Of a stretch of 64,000 bases of DNA, positions 33,956-41,700 are shown one piece after another. Numbering within the stretch: position 1 is the first letter of the stretch; the number at the start of each line of letters is the position of its first letter. The notes below the pieces were generated by a model. That model saw only the letters and a list, made by a program, of their open reading frames with translations, made no database searches and was not told the origin of the DNA. The DNA is from Emticicia sp. C21 (lineage in GTDB: Bacteria; Bacteroidota; Bacteroidia; Cytophagales; Spirosomataceae): NCBI RefSeq assembly GCF_003418935.1, contig NZ_QVMT01000007.1:62001-126000 (forward strand), written 5' to 3'. The translations under genes and the position numbers were made by a program.

Positions 33956-36472
33956 ATGGAAACAATTAAAGCGCCGGGCAATCGGGCAGAGGAACTTATT
34001 GCCCAACCAAAAAAACATTGGTATGATTATGTCCCCACCATTGAATATTTTTTTGGACTGCTGTTACTTCTCTTATCGTTATCTGTTCTCATCTGGACAC
34101 ATGAAAAACGAGAGTTTGCAATGGCTTTTGTTACACAGATTTTTGCTGTAGCTTATACTGTTTTCTTATTGTTTACTGGCAAAATGAAAGTAATCTGGAA
34201 AGAACAACCAAAAGAATATCTGGCTTATCGTTTACTCGCCTGGCAGATATGGATTGTTAGTTGCTTTACATTAAATCGGGTGGTTGAGGTATTTCAGGAG
34301 TCAACCGATTGGCTTTCAGTAGCGCTTGTTCTTTCTTGTTTGACTAATATCCTGTTTTATTGGGAGCCTCAAATGCAAAAAAGGTTTAAAGAGATATTAT
34401 ATATCTTTTGTGCTACCTCAACCGTTCTATGGGCTTACTTTACACTTTATACTGTCTGGTTATATCCCGTTAGCTTTATACTTATTCTTTTCTTAGGGCT
34501 TGGGTTTCATTCATTCGTTCCTCTTTTTTTATTGATTGCTCACGTCAAACTGCTTAAAAGAGTCTGGCATTCACACAACAATGCTATCCTGTTTGGAATC
34601 CTCACACCTATTGCCTTCACCATCTTTTTTGTCGTTCAATGGAATATCACGCAAAACAAAATTCAGGAGGCTTATCAGAAGTCTTTTACATCGACAACCG
34701 ATGAGGTTCCAAACTGGGTAGCAGTAGCCCAGAAAGTAGAAAATAACTGGATCACAGAGCGTATCTTAAAAGGAGATTTACTGTATCAGAATTTTGATAA
34801 CAGATTCAGTTTTATGCCAACAATAGGCAATTTTGAAAGATTGCAACATGACCCTTTGGTGATGACGGCCTCACTTTTCAGTCAAAAGCTGGCTATAGAG
34901 AACGATGAGAAAATTAAAATATTAGGGGCTATACAGGATATAAGCCACGAAACCCAGGTAAGACTCTGGTCGGGCGATCAATTGGTAACACAAGATATTA
35001 TTACTCAAGCCAGAATCTATCCTGAATATAGAATGGCTTATACAGAGAAAACACTCACTATTGCCAATACTGCTCAAAATTCATGGCAAACACAAGAAGC
35101 CATCTATACATTTTATCTACCTGAAGGTTCGGTAGCAACCTCTCTTTCACTCTGGATAAATGGTAAAGAAGAAAAAGGCTACCTGACTACCAAATCGAAA
35201 GCTCAAGCGGCCTATACAACTATTGTTGGGGTTGAAAGCCGGGACCCTTCTGTTGTCCATTGGCAAGAGGGCAATACTTTAAGTGTACGTGTCTTCCCTT
35301 GCACATCACAAGAAACAAGACGGGTGAAAATAGGTATTACCTCTCCGCTTAAAGAAAATAATGGGGAGTTAATTTATGAGAACATTTATTTTAAAGGTCC
35401 GGAGGCCAGTAGCGCAAAAGAAATCGTAAAAATAGATTTTTCTCAACCCGTAGAAAACCTGTCTAATCCCTGGAATACTACCTCAACGGGTACAATTGAA
35501 GATAGTGGAAGCTACAAACCTTACTGGAAATTAAGTTTTAGTACGCCACAACTTTCAAAAAAGCCATTCAGCTTTCAGGGTAAAAGCTATACATTATCAT
35601 CATTGGATATTCAGAAAGAAGCCTTTCAGCCTGAAGCTATTTACTTAGATGTCAATGGAGAGTGGAGTAAATCAGAATTTGATGACCTTTACAAGACTTT
35701 CAAAAATGGTTCTTTATTAGTCTGGAAAGATGGTTTCATTCAACTAAATGAACACAATAAAGATATGCTGTTTTATGAATTAAAAGAGAATAATTTCAGC
35801 CTTTTTCCCCTATACCGGATTCCCACAACAAGTGCAAAATGTTTATTGATTACCAAAGGAACACTTAAAGCCCCTAACTTGAAAGATCTGGAAGGCAGTA
35901 ACTTTTCAGCCTCTATCAAAAATACGAATACAGACAAAGGACCTATTCAAATCGCATCTTTGAATGAAACGTTGTCGCCCTATTTAAAAACTTTAAAAGA
36001 GCTAGGCGTGATTGCTGTTAATCAGACTACTATCGAGCAATTGAAAAAAGGAGAAATCTACAAGATTCTCCCCTCTCCTACCCAAACCTCTGTCAATATT
36101 GAAAATGCCAATATGCAGATTAAGGAGATATCTGCAACAAACGAAAAGACGGATGCGCCCGACCATCTGCTTCGATTGTACGCTTACAACCATATCATGC
36201 AGCAAATCGGGGCAAACTATTTCAAACAAGACTATCTTTCTGACACGCTGATTCAGGAGGCTGCTACGGCTAATATCGTTACCCCCATTTCAAGCCTGAT
36301 TGTATTAGAAGCGAAGGAAGATTATGAGCGTTTTGATATAAAGAAAAGTGAGAATAGTCTTGAAAATGCCACACTGAAATCATCCGGCTCAGTACCGGAG
36401 CCACATGAATGGCTATTGATTATTACGTTTGCCTGCGTAGTCCTTTATTTCCTCTTAAAGCGGTTCTTATAA
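33956..36472 (+). CDS. XrtN-system VIT-domain protein with a PEP-type C-terminal sorting signal
   Basis: 838 residues. Residues about 20-225 hold some six membrane helices. A VIT (inter-alpha-trypsin inhibitor) domain spans about 355-465, with the hallmark TTKSKAQAAYTTIVGVESRD and VHWQEGNTLSVRVFP. The C terminus is a textbook tripartite sorting tag: V813-P814-E815-P816-H817-E818-W819, a hydrophobic helix (820-834), and a basic end (K835-R836). The exosortase that should cut here is encoded 1 bp downstream. The protein is thus the likely, perhaps only, substrate of XrtN. No von Willebrand A domain with MIDAS is seen after the VIT domain, as often found elsewhere. Function unknown. Confidence 0.88.
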   Translation: METIKAPGNRAEELIAQPKKHWYDYVPTIEYFFGLLLLLLSLSVLIWTHEKREFAMAFVTQIFAVAYTVFLLFTGKMKVIWKEQPKEYLAYRLLAWQIWIVSCFTLNRVVEVFQESTDWLSVALVLSCLTNILFYWEPQMQKRFKEILYIFCATSTVLWAYFTLYTVWLYPVSFILILFLGLGFHSFVPLFLLIAHVKLLKRVWHSHNNAILFGILTPIAFTIFFVVQWNITQNKIQEAYQKSFTSTTDEVPNWVAVAQKVENNWITERILKGDLLYQNFDNRFSFMPTIGNFERLQHDPLVMTASLFSQKLAIENDEKIKILGAIQDISHETQVRLWSGDQLVTQDIITQARIYPEYRMAYTEKTLTIANTAQNSWQTQEAIYTFYLPEGSVATSLSLWINGKEEKGYLTTKSKAQAAYTTIVGVESRDPSVVHWQEGNTLSVRVFPCTSQETRRVKIGITSPLKENNGELIYENIYFKGPEASSAKEIVKIDFSQPVENLSNPWNTTSTGTIEDSGSYKPYWKLSFSTPQLSKKPFSFQGKSYTLSSLDIQKEAFQPEAIYLDVNGEWSKSEFDDLYKTFKNGSLLVWKDGFIQLNEHNKDMLFYELKENNFSLFPLYRIPTTSAKCLLITKGTLKAPNLKDLEGSNFSASIKNTNTDKGPIQIASLNETLSPYLKTLKELGVIAVNQTTIEQLKKGEIYKILPSPTQTSVNIENANMQIKEISATNEKTDAPDHLLRLYAYNHIMQQIGANYFKQDYLSDTLIQEAATANIVTPISSLIVLEAKEDYERFDIKKSENSLENATLKSSGSVPEPHEWLLIITFACVVLYFLLKRFL

Positions 36473-36473
36473 A

Positions 36474-37772
36474 ATGTTTAGAGCTATTATTAGTCCAAAA
36501 GCAGGTTTCCTTATAGCTTATATAGCCTTATTTATCTGTATAAGCTATAAGGGGTATTTTTTAGGTGATACTATTTTTCTATTAGGGCTGGGCATCCTGA
36601 CGTATGTTTTGAAAACGGGTGCATTAGGTAGCAAAAGTACCCGCTTTCTTATCCCGACTTTATTCCTGGCGATTGTATCTTTCTACGTGCCTACTTTTTC
36701 AATCAGGTATCTGTTATTGATAGTAGCTTTATTATTTTGTTTTGAGACGCTATTTGGAAAGTTGAGTGAGCTGGCATTTCTTGTGCTTTTGCTTATGTCT
36801 CCCCTTTTCAGGTATGTATCTGAAAGTTTTACTTTTCCGATACGTATATGGTTGAGCGAAATTAGCGGACAGATACTTGCATTTCTTCATTTACCTGTAG
36901 AAATCAATGGTAATCTGATTATACTAAGCGGTAACGATTTTTTAGTCGATGCCGCTTGCACAGGTCTGCAAATGCTTGGACTGTCATTTTTATTGTGCAT
37001 CTTTTTATTAGCCTACTATCAGGACGTTTATCAGAGGCGAATCGCATTTGGCTGGCAGTTATTGACTTTAACTATCACTTTTTTATTCAATATTTTCAGC
37101 AACCTATGCAGAATCCTGCTCCTGATTATTTTCAGAATTACACCGGATAATTTCTTACATGACCTATTAGGCATTTGCTGTTTGCTGGTGTATGTCTGGC
37201 TACCTATGGTCTGGATTACCAAACAAATTGCTATAAGACAAACTGTTAAACCAAAAGAGCTAAAAGTTGAGGAAACAAGGCTAAGTCAATGGCTCGTTAA
37301 TAGCTTATTCCTATCAGTTACAGCCTATTTAGTTCTATCATTCGCAGGTGCAACAACAGCCCAAGAGCTAACATCAGCAGAGAAAAAAGGAAAACCCAGT
37401 TATCAGATAAAGATCTTAAAGACCGGCATCACCCAACTAAAAAGTGATAAAGCCCTAATATATCTCAAACCGATTCCTGACTTTTATTCAGGTGAACATA
37501 GCCCCATCTTCTGTTGGAAAGGGAGCGGCTATGCCTTTAAAAATATTAAAGAAGAAGTAGTACAAAGTTATCCTATTTATACAGGTGTATTAATCAACAA
37601 AAAGGATAAACTCTACACCGCCTGGTGGTTTACGAATGGGGAAATTATCACAAACAGCCAGTTAGATTGGCGATGGAGAGTGTTGAAAGGGGAACATAAA
37701 TTTGAACTTATTAATGTAACAGCAAATTCAGAGCATGGATTAAAGAAAGTAATTGCAGAGTGGCTAAAATAG
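36474..37772 (+). CDS. xrtN: Exosortase N (transpeptidase-like membrane protease)
   Basis: 432 residues. About eight helices form the exosortase core, with the three active-site residues in place: Cys162 in DAACTGLQML, Arg213 in NLCRILLL, His229 in DNFLHDLLGI. After residue 280 a soluble domain follows (LSFAGATTAQEL, then YQIKILKTGITQLK and AWWFTNGEI), comparable to the EpsI-like domain fused to some exosortases. Exosortases cut PEP-type tags and are thought to join the protein to a sugar or lipid anchor. The gene begins 1 bp after the VIT protein and ends just before a strong terminator. Confidence 0.92.
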   Translation: MFRAIISPKAGFLIAYIALFICISYKGYFLGDTIFLLGLGILTYVLKTGALGSKSTRFLIPTLFLAIVSFYVPTFSIRYLLLIVALLFCFETLFGKLSELAFLVLLLMSPLFRYVSESFTFPIRIWLSEISGQILAFLHLPVEINGNLIILSGNDFLVDAACTGLQMLGLSFLLCIFLLAYYQDVYQRRIAFGWQLLTLTITFLFNIFSNLCRILLLIIFRITPDNFLHDLLGICCLLVYVWLPMVWITKQIAIRQTVKPKELKVEETRLSQWLVNSLFLSVTAYLVLSFAGATTAQELTSAEKKGKPSYQIKILKTGITQLKSDKALIYLKPIPDFYSGEHSPIFCWKGSGYAFKNIKEEVVQSYPIYTGVLINKKDKLYTAWWFTNGEIITNSQLDWRWRVLKGEHKFELINVTANSEHGLKKVIAEWLK

Positions 37773-37793
37773 TTTGTTTAGGGGTTAGCAAGC

Positions 37794-37829
37794 AAAATCC
37801 ATATAGTTTTATATGGGTTTTCTTTTTTA
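37794..37829 (+). terminator. Terminator of the exosortase N unit
   Basis: A 12-bp stem (AAAATCCATATA with TATATGGGTTTT, one T-G pair) and loop GTTT, followed by CTTTTTTA. It begins 22 bp after the xrtN stop. Confidence 0.85.
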
Positions 37830-37844
37830 TAGGTTACCTAAACA

Positions 37845-37875
37845 AATTGAGCCTGCTTTGATAGCAGGCTCAATT
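37845..37875. terminator. Perfect 13-bp inverted repeat, possible terminator for the Bax-inhibitor gene
   Basis: AATTGAGCCTGCT pairs with AGCAGGCTCAATT around TTGAT. It sits 20 bp beyond the stop of the minus-strand gene at 37895. No strong T tract follows on that strand, so its action as a terminator is likely but not certain. Confidence 0.55.
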
Positions 37876-37894
37876 GAACAAGTTTTACTGAGCT

Positions 37895-38614
37895 CTATTT
37901 ACGAGAGATTTTCGCTAATAATTTCAGGATTTCAAGGTAAAGCCAGATAATCGTTACCATTAATCCAAAAGCCGAATACCACTCCATATATTTAGGTGCA
38001 CGCATGGCTGCACCTTGCTCTATCAGATGAAAATCGATAATCAGGTTCATCGCTGCAATAGTTACTACAACCAACGAGAAAATAATACCCACAGTACCTC
38101 CCTGATGAATATAAGGCATACTGATACCAAACATTCCTAATATCCATGTCAATAAATAAACCAGGAAAATAGCGCCTGTAGCGGCTGTTACACCAAAGAT
38201 AAATTGTTGGGTAGCTTGTAATATTCTGGTTTTATACAAAAACCACATAATCAATACCACTCCGAAAGTCAAGCCTGCTGCCATGAAGGCTAAATCCTGA
38301 AAAATAGCCGAGATAGCACCGATAGCCAAGCCTTCTAATAGGGCATAAGTAGGTGCTAATTGTGGAGCCCACTCTTTTTTAAATGCCAGTACGATAGCGC
38401 ACAACAACCCTCCGATACAACCTGCCGGAATAAGCATGGGTGCAATGCCCCATCCTTCTAATAAGCCGATCCATGATACAGCCGAAGAGGCCAAAAGGAT
38501 AAATAATAAAATACCAACTTTAGTTAGGGTACTTTGTACATTCATCACCTCGCTATTGTCTTGAGCGAAGTCGATTTTGGTAAATGTTTTTTCCGAAAAT
38601 GCCGGATTAGCCAT
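37895..38614 (-). CDS. Bax inhibitor-1 / YccA family membrane protein
   Basis: 239 residues with seven helices. The N-terminal part (NPAFSEKTFTKIDFAQ) and FGVTAATGAIFLVYLLTWILG identify the Bacteroidota branch of the family; the C-terminal WYSAFGLMVTIIWLYLEILKLL carries the conserved Glu. In bacteria YccA binds FtsH and slows it, and other homologues behave as calcium-leak channels; either is possible. Transcribed alone. Confidence 0.92.
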   Translation of the reverse strand: MANPAFSEKTFTKIDFAQDNSEVMNVQSTLTKVGILLFILLASSAVSWIGLLEGWGIAPMLIPAGCIGGLLCAIVLAFKKEWAPQLAPTYALLEGLAIGAISAIFQDLAFMAAGLTFGVVLIMWFLYKTRILQATQQFIFGVTAATGAIFLVYLLTWILGMFGISMPYIHQGGTVGIIFSLVVVTIAAMNLIIDFHLIEQGAAMRAPKYMEWYSAFGLMVTIIWLYLEILKLLAKISRK

Positions 38615-38706
38615 AGTTAAAATTGTTTAGGATGTAAAAACAGTTTGAATTCTCATTTCAAGTCATTACAAATAAAGCTACTTTTTTTGAATTTGCAAAC
38701 AGCCTT

Positions 38707-38744
38707 AAAAGCGCAGAATGAACGTAAGCTAACCTTGCGCTTTT
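38707..38744 (-). terminator. Terminator of the alpha-2-macroglobulin gene
   Basis: AAAAGCGCA (38707-38715) pairs with TGCGCTTTT (38736-38744) around a 20-base loop. It lies 11 bp after the stop on the minus strand and runs into a short T stretch. Confidence 0.6.
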
Positions 38745-38754
38745 CTTACTATTA

Positions 38755-41700
38755 TTATTCTACTGTAACAGTTCCACCACCGTTATAGCTATGGTATTCA
38801 CCATTATACATGGCATCTGCAGCCACTGGACCAATAATGAATTTGCCACGAGAAACTACTCTGACTAAATAATAGAAACTACGCTCGGTGCCATCTGCTG
38901 TGGTATAGAAGTTAATTCTATCGTCTCTTATATCGAAATGTTGTGGTGAAGAGGCATTCTTTATCCAGGTCATTTCACGGTCTTCGTTCAGGCGAGGATT
39001 TTCTATTTCAAAAGCTGCCGGTAACATATCCGTTACCACTACGTTTTCTATTGGGGTCGTTCCACTGATACTTACTTTCACCACCACCAACTGATTTTGC
39101 TTGAATTGATTCGCTGAAAGCGGTTGACCAGTACGGCTAAAGAACTGACGGCGCACTTTCAGGAAGTTGTCTTCTTCTACATATTTTCCGGTGGCACTTA
39201 ACCCCTCCTGTTGTGCAAAATAGTATAAGGCACCTTTACCTTTGGCATTAATGGAAACTGTTTTTCCAACCAGACCCTTATCTAAAGATAAATCAGCACC
39301 CGTAAAATTAGCCAGTTGTTTATTATCTGCCAATAAAGTGGCCGTTACATTAGATTCGCCATTGCGTTTAGCAATTTTACCCAAAGCCAGGAAGCTAAAT
39401 ACTGATTCCTGTGTTGACAAATAGCGGGTATTCTTAATTGCCTGAGATAGTACTCTCGCCATTTTTGGAATCTGCAAATTTTGAGGGTCAGACTCTACTA
39501 AACTATTTAATGAAATTGCCAGATTACGAATAGGTGAAGAGAAACTACCGCCTGTTTCTTTAGTGGTACTTTCCATCAGATAATCTTTAGGAATCAATTG
39601 TTTCGCACTGCTTTCATCGCCAATCTGTGCAAAGCCTGACCCTAGCATATAGCGTGTATCAATCGTTAACAGATTCTCATTCGATTTATAATAGTTCATC
39701 ACTGGTTGATTAGCCTTACCTGCCAATGCTAATGTATAAAGCGAATATATCATACCACGTTTGGCAATTGTACGGGTATTGTATGTGCCGTTTTCAACAT
39801 AAATATATTCTAACTCGGTAGTCTCCTGCATTGAGGTTTTAGTGGTCAGATAATCCAACATCCGGTTCAGAATATTCTCGTTTATCTCATAATCTGCTTT
39901 CTTTGCTTCTAGCAGGAAGTGAGCAGCAAAGATGGTTCCCCACCAGCTTTCGTAATCACTGCCCGGCCAATAGCTCAATCCACCACTGGCTAGTTGCATA
40001 CTCTCAATTTTACGGATAGCTGCCTGCACATTAAACTGTGGGTTCCAGTCATTATCACCTTTCAGACCTATTGATTTCGATTTTGTAGCGATAGTTTTGG
40101 TGAAATCAGCAAAGTACAATTGTGGAAATGCTTTAGCAACTGTTTGCTCTATACAACCATGTGGATAGCCCAGCAAGTAATCTAATTCTTTGGCAAACTG
40201 TACCATTGGTGAGCGACTCACCAATAAACTTGCCTGTGCAGAACCCGGCATACAATCATTGGCTAAACTAACTGAGGCAGTTTTGCCTGCCAGTACATCG
40301 CCCGAAAATGAACTTTTCAAAAGCGAAGTGCTTGGCCTGATTGTCAGGTCAATACTTTCTGAGAATTTTTCTTTGAAGCCATTCACGGTTACTGCAATGC
40401 TTCCCGTACCAATAGCGGCCGGAGCCTTTACAGTAAATAAGGTTCTCACTTCTTTCCCTGCCGGAATACTAAGAGATTGATTATTCTGGCTTTGGAGAGT
40501 CAAGCCTCCTGTCAGATTCACCGCTGTACTCACAGTCGTATTGCTCTTGGTAGTATTTGTAATCGTAACCGGAATAATCACCTCATCATTCGGACTCAAG
40601 AATCTTGGTGCACCTGTGCTAATCACAATCGGGTCCTTTACTTTCATATTGGTATTAGCCGAACCAAACGCCTCATCGTTATAGGCAACAGCCATAATTC
40701 TTAAATCACCAGAAAACTGCGGTATATCAAATTCGAACTGCGCTTCCCCACTTGAATTGGTTTTCAGAATACCACTCCAGATAGCCACCAGTTTAGTACG
40801 GCCATTGCTTAACGGATTTACTCTCTTCTCCAGATTATATCCATCCCCCCCGATACTACTATTGCTAGATAGTGACAATTCAGGGAACAAGAATTGATAC
40901 AAATCGTGACTGCTGACTTCCAATGCCTGTTTCTGATAGAAATAATTATAAATATCCGGTGTTTTGAAATTTTTGATTTGTAGTATACCTTCATCTACCA
41001 CTGCCACCGTCAATTCTGTATTAGATTTACTCTTGACTGTAATTTTCTGTTTACGTTTTGAACGAGACTCAGTGGCAGCTACAATCTGGACTGGGAGCAA
41101 ATTACTTGGTTTCTCCACTTTCATAGGAGCAAACCCATGTGCTACTGTCAGTGGCATATCAATCCCTTTCATCGGACGAATCAAAGTAGCCGTTACATAT
41201 ACATTCGGCAACATATCTTCTGTTACTTTCACCTCTACCTCTGCCGATTTTTTATCGGTTTCAATATAAAAATGTTCTAATACTTTGTTTCTTTCAACAG
41301 TCACCAACATTTTTCCGGCAAATGGTGTTTTCATCAGAATCTTAGCATTATCGCCCACCTGATACTTTTCTTTATCCATTTCCATTAATACTTGTCCCTC
41401 ATTGCTTACTTCAAAAGAGCTATTCGAAGTACTACCATAACCGTAAGCATAGAAACCTTGGGTGGCATAACTTTCAGCATCAGGTTTATAGATACGGATT
41501 TCATACTCGCCTGATACTTGTGGAATAAACTTAATGCTTGCTTTACCGCCTGAAAAATCTACTTCTTTGGTCTGCGCTAATTTTTCCTGACGTTTCGAAT
41601 TATAGCGGATAACACCATCCGTTTTTTCAACCACAGTCTGGTATTCTATGCGGTAAATATCTATCGTTGCGCGTGTTTTATTCTGTATTTTACCCTCAGT

